This document shows positions 31,430 through 40,724 of a stretch of 64,000 nt of DNA, piece by piece. The position numbers and the translations under genes were made by a program. Below the pieces are notes generated by a model. It did not search any database, was not told where the DNA came from, and worked only from the letters and a program-made list of their open reading frames with translations. Source of the DNA: Coemansia sp. RSA 922. Its lineage: Eukaryota; Kickxellomycota; Kickxellomycetes; Kickxellales; Kickxellaceae. Positions within the stretch are counted from its first letter, which is position 1. The number at the start of each line of letters is the position of its first letter. The stretch covers positions 1 to 64,000 of the forward strand of contig JANBQS010000008.1 of assembly GCA_027577415.1 (NCBI GenBank), given 5' to 3'.

Positions 31430-32903
31430 CTTGAGAGTAAACAAGTAGGTATATAAATGAGCTTGAAAAGCTGCTTAAGGAAAATATTGGGTTGTTGGCT
31501 TCCTTATATGCTCTTATTTATATCACCTCTGAGACATTTTGACCAACAACTGTTTTTGACATCAATCATATAGTGTTGAATCTCATTATTTCACCAAGAT
31601 TGAGAACGGCGATACCTACATGAGAATGGTAAGCCAATGACAGTAGCAGCTGGCAGATGGTGGCTGTCACACAGCCATCATATGTGATGTCACACTGATT
31701 GACTGAGATGATCATAGTATTTTTTTACCAGTATTTATGTATTTGTCCCACTCAGCACTAGGCTGGGAATCGGGGTGTTTCTTCTCTTGTTTTTCAGAAT
31801 TTATTGTTTTAATACTTGAATAGTCTACTCTTCTAACAAGTAGTCTAGGCATCAAGATACAGAGGGGCACACCCAACTCCTCTTCCGTGAGTATTACAGT
31901 TGCCTGTTTAGTTTGGATGCAATTGGCCAAGTCGGAATAGTCAATATCGGTTATTTTTTCTCGTAGTGCGGATGTGCAGTGATACACTTGGTGATCGTTT
32001 AGTAAATTTCAAGTCGATTAGCGAGATTTAACTGCGTGCAAATTTTGGCGACAATATCAGTGACTGGGAACCTTCCCGCATACTGGTCAACAAGTTTAGT
32101 TGTGACAATTAACTCGTGTGTAGAGATTGGTGGCTGCTTTGACATTTGTGATGTGTAAAATCGCAGTGCTCTGCTCATGTTCTGACAATTGAGCATGGGG
32201 AAATTCTGGGCACCTGCTTTAAAGGTCAGTCCCTGAGCCCTGAGCGTAGCAGCCCACTCATAGTGATAAGACTGTTTTATTTCCAAGTGGGGCAGTTAAT
32301 TATATGGGCGGTTCTAATAATAAAAATTAGTTCAGCGTACTCAGTGTGAAAACATCAACATCCAGTCCCTGTGGCCATATGAAAATAATTTCCATTCACG
32401 GTTTCCCTATGAGGTCAGACCAGCCATTCTCCAGCAACGATTGTCTTGAGCCCTGTGCGTGGTTGCCCACAGAATATTTGACTACCACACACCTGTGTAT
32501 GTGGAAAAAATACTTTAACAACATCAACACACCAAATAACGAAAAGTTCAAAGTCACTTCGAACATATAGAGAAGCCTGAAAGTCCGTTTAGTGATTAAT
32601 GATGTGCATTTAACTATTTGGTGTATGAGCTTGCTTTTTAAGCAAGCATATGACAAAGAAAAAAGTGTAGGTCATGTCGAGAACCAGCGAGATCTGTATT
32701 GCAATAATTGTGTCATTATTATTTAGATCTATGAGCAACACATCAACGAGAGAGTACCAAAGCATGACACTTAAACGTTGCAATCCTAACTTTGACCGAC
32801 AACTACTGGCAGTCATCTAAACCAAATCAATATTTTACATTTGCGAGCTCGGTTGCGTACATATTGGCTTATATCAGTGTATTTGAGCAAAATTGTCAAG
32901 TAT
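31430..32903. other. spacer with LTR-like repeat; possible coding relics
   Basis: Apart from the repeat at 31676-31837, the minus strand has two adjoining open segments (32286-31999 and 31987-31838) that join with one frame change into about 140 codons (…ISTHELIVTTKLVDQYAG… then …VYHCTSALREKITDIDYSDL…). There is no ATG and no recognised domain. 32290-32903 holds nothing I can name. Confidence 0.35.
31676..31837 (+). mobile_element. solo LTR-like repeat (copy A)
   Basis: A ~160-bp block similar to 37287-37456 in the same orientation. Shared landmarks in order: gatgatcaYagtattt, (a/g)catttat(g/a)t, ctcagcactaggctggga(a/g)tcgg, ttcttctcttgttttt, ttattgttt, tctactctt. Copy B is followed by a gag-type ORF; this one is not, as expected for a solo LTR. 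Terminal bases are not resolved. Confidence 0.5.
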
Positions 32904-34634
32904 TTAGCAGCTATTCCACCCATTGAACAGCAAGCAACGCAGGCGGGGCGCATATGGCTTGAAACGATCGGATGAGATATCTCTTTCCATTTGCTCCATT
33001 AGTGACTTGCGCTGGGCAATAGGTAAGAAGGGGGCATAGTCCAAGTTGGGGCACACCAGTGCCAGCAGCAGCACGCAGGTCGTTACTTCTGAGAAATTGT
33101 AGACAGGGTACTTGTCGAGATGCCAGCAACGGAATCGCTTGCCCATTGGCGCGTAGTTCGAGATGACATGTTCAGGAAGCATGTCCAAGGTGATGCCGTC
33201 AGGCATTGGTCCAAGGCTGGGTACCGAAGTGTGTAGATCTGACAACAGCGGGAGCGACTTTATCAAAGTAATGACATGCCAAAGCTCTGGAAGCAAAGTC
33301 GGTAGTGACAGAACTTGGATGCACTCATGACTGCCAGGTGAAGGTAACATAGGCGTTCGATCTTGTATACGTCCATTATTCGCGTAATCCCGTATAGCCG
33401 CACCTGATCCAATATTATACATGTACTCTATGGCCTCGGTAGGCGAAGCAAATACTGCTCCAAAGTCTTTCGTATACCTAATACAAACCATCTGCAGCTT
33501 TGTATGGCTGCCTGGTGCAAATACCTTGTACTTTCGAAGCATGGAGACACTCAAAGAGTCCAATTGCATATCTAGCCACTCAAGTGTAGCCGCGTTGCCT
33601 CTGAAAAAGGTATCATCATCGAACGGGCGTTCGAGGATAACACGTAGTCGCTGAAGGATAGGAAATGGCGCGGCGCCACGAAATACTGGTTGCCTCGACT
33701 CGTCAGTGCCTGAAACGGCCCACATCTTTAGCGTAAGTAAGCGCGGATATGCTATGTGGTTGCCATCAGCATCCTGGACCAGACCCAAAACGTCAATTTC
33801 ATGCTCACACTCGAGAACCAGAGACTGCAATGTCAGTGCATTCATCCGCACCAGTTGTAAAAACTGATAGCCATTGCCATATTCGGACTCGGAAATGTAA
33901 CTAACATGTGTTAGGTTGGAGATCATGTCCAGCTGCAGCCGCATCGAATCTGCAGTTTCTGAGACGTAGTTATACTCGACGCGGTAAGAAAGCTGGTAGA
34001 GTCGAGAGGCTAGATCGCCGAAGTGTCGATTGGCTATCCTGGGCATGTCTTCGCTTTCTGCGGCCTTCACTCTAATCTCGCTGACCAAGGGCGCCATCTG
34101 CCTGATACGTTCGACAAATGCGTCAATATTAGCTTCAACTAGCGCTGGGTCATTCTAAATATCCTCGTCTGCCTTATCCGCCGTATCCTTGCCGAAGAGA
34201 AAAGTGAGCTTGCGAACTAACGGGAAAGAGCAGCCATCATAGGGCGCGCAAGACACCACCTCTAATGCCTTGCCCGAGTAGACGCTTCGCTCATCCAAAT
34301 ATATGGTTAAATCCTTTGCCAAATGGTGCGTAGGATAGCCAAGATTGTTAAGCGCAAGGCAGCCAACACTGCTACGGCAAGTTCGCAAGTAATGCTGGAC
34401 GAGCTCATCAAATGGTGTACCGGACAGGTTTAAGTTAAAGTTGTTGCAGTAGCGCGAGTAAGCGACAACACGAAAGTTGTGACAGACCCACAGCAGCGGC
34501 TTTAGCAACATCCTGTACTCATGCGAGTTGGCACGAACTCCATCAAGAACCACACGACTGGAGCCCACGACATGGTTGACAACTAGCCGAACGACGTGCT
34601 GCGGAAGAACTTGTAAAGGTGAAAGCATAGACAT
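32904..34634 (-). pseudogene. F-box/LRR family copy 8, single in-frame stop
   Basis: ATG at 34634 (MSMLSPLQVLPQHVVRLVV; the second ATG at 34628 fits the family equally well). The frame is perfect except for one TAG at 34155-34157, after DKADEDI; the very next codons (NDPALVEANIDAFVERIRQM) continue the family alignment in the same frame to the usual cap (GKRFRCWHLDK, LLLALVCPNLDYA, PRLRCLLFNGW) at 32904. All landmarks (YPTHHLAKDL, PFPILQRLRV, RPFDDDTFFRGN) are intact. It is either a very recent nonsense allele, a sequencing error or a readthrough gene. Head-to-head with the small protein at 35117. Confidence 0.8.
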
Positions 34635-35116
34635 TATGTTTGAATTGTAAAAATAAGAGAAGAGAAGGAGAAAATGAGGAGTGCTGCGCTTTTGTGAGCA
34701 GATTGGCAATCCCAACAATTGGCGCAGCTTGATCAGCCGCAGGAGATCAGTAAAGATCAGCAACCCAATCGAGCCTGAAAGAGGATGTGGGAGCAAAAAT
34801 GGGTGGCGTCTATTACTTTTCTCTGTTGTGACTCGACTACGAGCACTCTGTAGCCAATTACAGGGCTTGGCGACCCAATCTATGACGTCTTCTTCGACCT
34901 TCTTTGAGGCTATTCAGGTTTCCATTGCTTACGCAGTTTGGGGAAGATCGTCTCTTAATCGGGGAATATCTTTGCTGTGGCGTACTATTTGCCTCCTCCC
35001 GGCTAGTATATAAAGCCCATTTGGCGACAGCCCTTTTCCAGTCGTTTGAAACAGAGTAACATTCAGAATTATCTACACCTTCATCATTATTTTATCACTA
35101 CAAGTATTTTACTGTA
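34635..35116. promoter_or_regulatory. bidirectional promoter between F-box copy 8 and small protein 35117
   Basis: 480 bases. The TATA box tatataaagcccatttgg lies at 35007-35024, about 105 bases before the ATG at 35117. Homologous to the spacer at 3006-3867 (shared cttggcgaccca, cttctttgaggc..t.c / ttcttcgaggccatgc, and TATA block). Confidence 0.6.
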
Positions 35117-35476
35117 ATGCAACAAGCCACGATGAGTGATTACACTGACCCCAACAAGACTGTGGTTATACACATAGGAGCTAATGGTATCAGGAAAGAC
35201 CGTTCTTCATTTTATCGTGGCGACATTACCAACCTAAAGAATCTGTTAGAAGAGGAACGCATTATTCACACTCCGGAAGAGGTTAACATGATTGATGATA
35301 CTGTTCGTGCTCAATATAATAACGACTTTGGTTTTATTGTAATCATGGATGAGAAAAATCCTGATATTCTAGAGTATTGCAAATTCATTCTTGTAGGGGA
35401 TGTGACAAATGTGATGCTCGCAGCTGAATCAGTATATCGTGCCCAGCATGACAGCAGAATTGACGCTGTTCGCTGA
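35117..35476 (+). CDS. small fast-evolving protein, paired with F-box copy 8
   Basis: 119 aa from ATG at 35117 (MQQATMSDYTDPNKTVVIHI). Paralogue of 3868-4182 by start, IGANG turn, RGDITNLKNLLEEER segment, AQYN and CKFILVG. About 15 residues longer at the C-terminus. Acidic, no signal peptide. The pairing with an F-box gene on the other strand is repeated at both loci, so the two may work together; this is inference from linkage only. Confidence 0.65.
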   Translation: MQQATMSDYTDPNKTVVIHIGANGIRKDRSSFYRGDITNLKNLLEEERIIHTPEEVNMIDDTVRAQYNNDFGFIVIMDEKNPDILEYCKFILVGDVTNVMLAAESVYRAQHDSRIDAVR

Positions 35477-35944
35477 ATAGCGCTAAACTAATAATATACA
35501 TATCTTATTTCATGTACGGCAAGATGGAAATATTTGTTAGTAAAGGTATACTTGAGCAGATGGTAAAAATATAGCTGTTAGCTATTAGTTGACTTGTGAA
35601 ACCCCCGAGATAGACGACTCACGCTTCCCTGACGATCAGGCAGGCAGCTTATATTTACGGTGACTGTTGCTCCTAATCTGAGCCTGACATGAGTCTAATC
35701 GTGTGCATGAGAGTCGCTGAATAACTTTCTGTTGCTGAAACACGTGATAATGGCTGGGAGGGCTCGAAGTACCTAAAACATGTATCTATTAACATTTGGA
35801 TGCCTGTGGATTTGGCCAGCAATTTCCTGGATAACAGTTAATGGTCACGACATGCTTGGGCTGTTACAAGTACTGTCATAATTTTTGTCTGACTTTCACA
35901 GCCAACTATTTGTATTATTGACAATATCTCTTAAGCGTCAGTCA
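35477..35944. other. intergenic, nothing recognised
   Basis: No gene or repeat supported. Confidence 0.35.
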
Positions 35945-36286
35945 ATGCCTTCTTTATCACCCTTCTCTCGGATTTTCACGCCGAACCTCCAAAGCTTGAC
36001 CCATTGCCCGATGGCATCACTGAGTCTAAGCTCGTCGAGTATGTGGGTTCCAAACATTCGCCGATGGGTACGCGGTTCCGATGCTGGCTTTTCAGAGATT
36101 TCATTATGGGAGTGCTCAATGTAGAAGTAAAGTGTGTGCTGTTATTGGCGCTGGCTTGTCCCAATTTCACATTTGCCGCTATGCCCCTCTATGCGCAAGG
36201 AATTCACAAAGCAGCTGGAGGCTGAGATCGCCACAGTTATGTTCAAGCCATATATTTCACGCTTTCAGTATTGTATTTCTGAATAA
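35945..36286 (+). pseudogene. F-box/LRR family copy 9, collapsed remnant
   Basis: The start MPSLSPFSRI is the family N-terminus, but within about 15 codons the sequence jumps to the C-terminal third in another frame: LPDGITESKLVEYVGSKHSP, GTRFRCWLFRD, LLLALACPNF. After another frame change it ends RKEFTKQLEAEIATVMFKPY and TAA at 36284. About 450 residues are missing between the two ends. The two ends retained and middle lost match copies 4 and 10. Confidence 0.8.
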
Positions 36287-36397
36287 ACTACGAACTACTA
36301 ATATATTAGTCACTTAGAGACCACACATTCTCGCGACAGTTGCTAGACTTCAAACCCCCAAAAAACATATATATTTAAAGTGCTAACAGTCTTTGGT

Positions 36398-36523
36398 CTA
36401 TTGCTCGCCTGTGCACTCGTCGTAGTGAAGCTTGTAGCTAATTTGTCCATGGTAGTATTTGCCACACTTTGGACAAATGATCGGCTCATCTTCAACGATG
36501 CGATTGTTATAGGTGTCCTTCAT
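36398..36523 (-). CDS. 41-residue zinc-finger microprotein
   Basis: ATG at 36523, TAG at 36400-36398. The peptide contains CPKCGKYYHGQISYKLHYDEC, i.e. a CxxC pair, then H and a closing Cys, consistent with one C2HC/C2H2-type zinc finger that fills half the protein. A TATAAAA box lies on the minus strand at 36624-36618, about 95-100 bases upstream of the ATG, as in other small genes of this window. Could be a residual exon of a larger zinc-finger protein, but the compact promoter-ATG-finger-stop layout argues for a genuine short gene. Confidence 0.5.
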   Translation of the reverse strand: MKDTYNNRIVEDEPIICPKCGKYYHGQISYKLHYDECTGEQ

Positions 36524-36810
36524 CTTTAGATAAATACTTTTGTAGAATAAATAGATAAGCGAGAGTTGTATGTAATAATGACAATGGCAATCGAGGCGGT
36601 AAGGTCAGATTTGTCTCTTTTATATGATATCTACAGGAATAGGGTGTTCCTTAATGGTTGCGTACGAACGATGACAATGATTTGTTTTTCTTGATATCAA
36701 TCTTTAATGACTAACATTATGACTGTATAGAGCAGAAATATGAACCCGGCTTCAATGTAATGCTAAATTAAGTATTTTTCAAAAGATCATATTTATTAAA
36801 AAGCAGTATA

Positions 36811-37352
36811 TCAGAGGTAGCCATAAAACTGAATCTGCCGCAAAAGTTGAGTATAGGGCTTGAACATGTCTAAGGTGAGCTCCACTTCCAACTCCTCCAA
36901 GGATCCATCACGCCCGATAAAGATAGATTCAACATACCAGAAATTGGGGCACACCAACGCCAGCAATAGTTACACACATTAGACTGTCCTCCTTTCCAAA
37001 GCCGCCGAGTTTCCACCAAATCGTCCTCGCTCACCTCAATAAGCAGTTTCTTCTCCAGATGGTGTGTAGGGTCACCCAAATACCCTTTATCGCGTCTGTT
37101 ACCCTCATATTTGCCTATTGCCAGATTTTGCGAAAGTAGCCTCTCACTAACCGAGCCACCAATCTCCATTTTAAAGTGGCGGAAGCAGAGTGAAAGAGCA
37201 ATAGTGTGAAAGTTGTGGCAAACGTAAAATAATGGCCACAATTGCCCGTTGAGGTAAGCGCCTCTGATATGCAAAATATCACATATCCATTGTATGTGAC
37301 GGCACAGGAGACATTGATTGTCTCTGATGATCACAGTATTTCTTGTCAGCAT
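36811..37352 (-). pseudogene. F-box/LRR family copy 10, internal deletion and frameshift
   Basis: N-terminal family text without the first F-box residues (GAYLNGQLWPLFYVCHNFHT, GDPTHHLEKKLLIEVSEDDL), then a jump to the C-terminal LLLALVCPNF, which lies in another frame and continues to LEVELTLDMFKPY and TGA at 36813-36811. About 350 residues are missing. The start of the gene has been replaced by the LTR-like repeat 37287-37456, so the ATG at 37352 lies in repeat sequence. Confidence 0.75.
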
Positions 37353-37456
37353 TTATATGTTTTCCCCCGCTCAGCACTAGGCTGGGAGTCGGAGGAGTTT
37401 TCTTCTCTTGTTTTTGAATTTTTATTGTTTAGCAATTTATAATCTACTCTTGTGAC
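37287..37456 (+). mobile_element. LTR-like repeat (copy B) ahead of gag remnant
   Basis: Similar to 31676-31837 over ~150 bases, same orientation (landmark ctcagcactaggctgggagtcgg at about 37371-37391). It cuts off the 5' end of F-box copy 10 and lies about 70 bases before a gag-type ATG, the position expected of a 5' LTR. No 3' LTR, protease, reverse transcriptase or integrase follows. Confidence 0.5.
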
Positions 37457-37527
37457 ATTCAATAGCACCCTCACACGTTCGTTTGGTGTCCTTTTGGTCA
37501 TTACTTGTATTGTATTATTTATTGACA

Positions 37528-38133
37528 ATGACTGAACCTGTAGTAGCCAAAAATCTGAGTCCAGCAGAGATCGCGCATGTGGCGAGTTTGCTAAACCACT
37601 ATGTGCCAAAGAAAAAAGGACAGGAAGGTATGAGCATCGAGGCATGGTTGTCGTCGACTCGTACTACGCTGTCCAGTCTGCATGTACCATCTAACCAGTG
37701 GGTCATAATCGCGAGGACCAGAATTCTGGAGCAAGAGCAGAGCGATTATAATGCTTGGATAAGAGCCAATCACGACGGCAAACAGACCTGGGAGACATTC
37801 TGTGAGTTTATGCTGAAACGGTTCTCTGGGGCTGTTTCGGATATAGACGCGTACTGCCAGCTGAAACGGATTCGTCTTCCTGCTCATGAAAAAGACTTGG
37901 AGGCAGTAATGGCCAGGGTCGAGACGCTATGCGAGCTGACTGGATTCAAGCCAGTCGCTGAGTTCAAGGCGATCCAGTTTATATCAATGATGCCGACCGC
38001 TTTAATGATACAAGTGTTTGGGCGTGATGGTGGTGCCAGGAGCATGAAGACCGACGAGATAAAAACACTTATACAAACGTACTATCAGTCGCGTATTAAC
38101 TACTCTTGTAACGCAAAGCGTAGTCAGCAATAA
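37528..38133 (+). CDS. retrotransposon Gag-like protein (orphan)
   Basis: 201 aa from ATG at 37528. The central region has the layout of Ty3/gypsy-type retrotransposon gag (capsid) domains: VIIARTRILEQEQSDYNAW, then TWETFCEFMLKRFSG, then SDIDAYCQLKRIRLP and a helical LEAVMARVETLCELTGF. There is no CCHC zinc knuckle at the end and no pol frame follows, so this is an orphan gag, either the remains of an element truncated after capsid or a retained host copy. The frame is undamaged. Confidence 0.6.
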   Translation: MTEPVVAKNLSPAEIAHVASLLNHYVPKKKGQEGMSIEAWLSSTRTTLSSLHVPSNQWVIIARTRILEQEQSDYNAWIRANHDGKQTWETFCEFMLKRFSGAVSDIDAYCQLKRIRLPAHEKDLEAVMARVETLCELTGFKPVAEFKAIQFISMMPTALMIQVFGRDGGARSMKTDEIKTLIQTYYQSRINYSCNAKRSQQ

Positions 38134-38507
38134 GTTGAACGACATGCAACAGAAGTAATTAAAATGGGGTACGGGAATTCATTGTTGTTCTTTAAAAATA
38201 AACAAAAATATTAGTTGAATTTCAGTCAAAGGGGGTTGGTAGAACTTTGCGTAACGACAACAGGGCATCCATTGTTGCGTGTAGCACCAGCTCCTACTAG
38301 CCACATAGCGTCGTTTGGTCTGGTCGGCAAGAAGCTGACCGTGCGGCTCAGCAAATCTGCTTCTATATCTTTATTGATAATCTCTAGGCTGTTAAGCGGA
38401 GAACAGGTAACTACCAACAATACCGACAGTAACTAGCATTTAGATGCGGCCTAAGAGTAACGCTCATATATTGGGCAATAACCACGAACACAGACTACTT
38501 CCAGTAG
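38134..38507. other. intergenic, nothing recognised
   Basis: No pol-like coding follows the gag ORF. Nothing else supported. Confidence 0.4.
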
Positions 38508-40303
38508 CTAATTCGTATATAGTAGGCGGCGGAGCGAGTTGGCATAGGGCAAGAATGGACGATTTACCATGGCCCAAGCAACCTCGCGACTAAACACGTT
38601 GCGCATATCTTTGGGAAGGTCGACATGCCTAAAGTTGGGACAAAGTACAGCGATTTGCACAGCAACGACTGCTATTTTCTTAGCCAAGGCATCCTTGTCC
38701 GTGTACTCGTAGTCGTAGTCGCTCTCATCCTCGTCAGCATCGTCGTCAGCATCGTCATCAGCATCGTCGTCACTCTCGTCGAATATAACCAGCCTTTTAA
38801 AATTGTTGCTCAAATGGCGGTGCTTTACAAGGAGAGCATTCGGAAGCTTGCTCTCTGAAATCGCGTCAATGTTTGCTTTAGGCTCATCTATCTGACAAGC
38901 GAGACTAGCGAGACTTGGCAGCGCGGAGATAATTTCCAACAAGTGGCTAGTATAGAGCGGCTGGCTACAAAACTCTATATTCTGAATGAATGTGGTGCTC
39001 GGCGCAGAGAGTATGACCCTATACACTAGGTCATCAGCTGTATCGCCTCTAAGGCATAGCGCTGTTGTCACCTCTGCCATACGATGAATTTGCATTTCGA
39101 TAGGATCGTTTGCTAGTCCAGTTTCAAGCGCTTCGTCTTTGTCGCGCGCCGAGTCAATTACTATCCAGTTCATCCGGGTAATGCCGCTGCGCTCAAACAC
39201 ACCGAATCGACCAAACGTATCTTTGATGAGAGCTCTAAAGGGGATGTCAAGATTCCGTAGGGTCTTACCATTGCCCCTAAAGAGCGAGTCGTCGTCGAAT
39301 GGATATACTCCCCACATAGTTAGGCTGCGCAGAACAGGGAACAGAACTACGTTCTTGATCGCCTCCCAGGACTCTGAATAGGGGATAGTGTCGATTTCCA
39401 TGAACAACGACGTCAAGCTGCTATAGACTGCCGGAGTCTTTGTATCACCATAGATCAGGGCACGCCAGTCGGCTTCGGACTCGAGTTCAATATGAAGCTG
39501 CTTCAGCGTGCCAGCACTGTGATGAGCAATCCGCACGAATGGCTCACATGCCATATGGGTCCCTGTGTAATACTCGTCAGTCCAGACAAACCCTGTAGGC
39601 TGAGTGACACTAGAGACGACCAACTTCTGGACTCTACCAACAGACGAGTAATATTCCCATAGCACAGCTCCGATACTAAAACATCACACAATTCCATGTT
39701 CCTTTCGTCTGTCGAGTCCAAAGAGTGAAATGACACGACTATCTCGGCTGCAGCAGGAACCAGTCGCCGCAAGGCGCGAGAAAAATCAACTACCCGCTTA
39801 TTCCTGTTAGTTGACAAAGCAGTGGAGGCAGGAAATATGCCACGACCAGGCTTTCGGGAATTTACACCATACGTGATTACGCAAACCATCAGAATAATTG
39901 CTGACGGAAATACCGGAAAGTCGACTTTTGAGCAAGAGAAAATATTCCTGAATTTCCTGCTGTAGATATCACTCCAGCTAGGAGCATTCACGATAACTTG
40001 TTTGACATGGCTTTGTCCACGATACAACGGAAACGGAAAGCCGGAAGGCAAAGCGAGATACGTCATGCTGAGTCCTTTTGGAGAGTTGTCGAAACGGATC
40101 TGGCAATTGTCACAAAGAGACACAAGTGCAGCCTCGCGCCAGCGCTCGCTGACACTGAGAAGTGGATAGAGGACCTCCTTGCACTCGTTGCGCTTGTCAA
40201 TGTCAGTATCGAACGAATCTCTAGGGCGCTCAGCCAGATACTCGACGACCTTCTCCACAATCAACAGAGGCAGGGTTTGGAACAGAGACAACGGCGAGGA
40301 CAT
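38508..40303 (-). pseudogene. F-box/LRR family copy 11, divergent, one frameshift
   Basis: ATG at 40303 (MSSPLSLFQTLPLLIVEKVV). The F-box part and first LRRs run to CDVLVSEL, where the frame changes at about 39660-39680; the next frame resumes at once with LWEYYSSVGRVQKLV, matching LFRLVSRV-type text in other copies, and runs to 38508. YPFDDDSLFRGN is present. The cap is divergent: an Asp-rich tract (D.DADDDADDDADEDESD, positions about 38710-38790) replaces part of it and CPNFRHV remains. One extra or two missing bases explain the break; sequencing error cannot be excluded. Confidence 0.7.
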
Positions 40304-40724
40304 TTTTAAGATACTCGAAAAAAGTTGGAAAAGCGTGAAAAATAAAATTATCAATAAAACAGTGGAAGAAAGGGCGAGTGAGGACGTCAAGGCTCAAGCC
40401 CTAAATAACTTTTATGTGCAGGAATATCTAACTTCTGATAGCTATGCAAACGCTTCCGCGCATCACCAGATAGCAATTGGTTCTAGATTACTACACCAAA
40501 GTTGTCAGTCCACGGCAAAACTCGTGAATCTCAATTTTGAGATTAAATTCTACGTAATAATTTGGTTGGCATCCAAGTATTCATAGTATCGTATTCATTT
40601 ATCTCTTACAGCATATCGAAGTGTGTCGAATGGATTTCATCGACCGCTATGTTTTCACACAAATCCATTAATCTTCAAGTCGAAATATGCTGAATTTAAC
40701 TGAATCCACTTCCGACACCTTGGT
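40304..40724. other. intergenic, nothing recognised
   Basis: Spacer between two minus-strand F-box copies; no feature supported. Confidence 0.35.
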
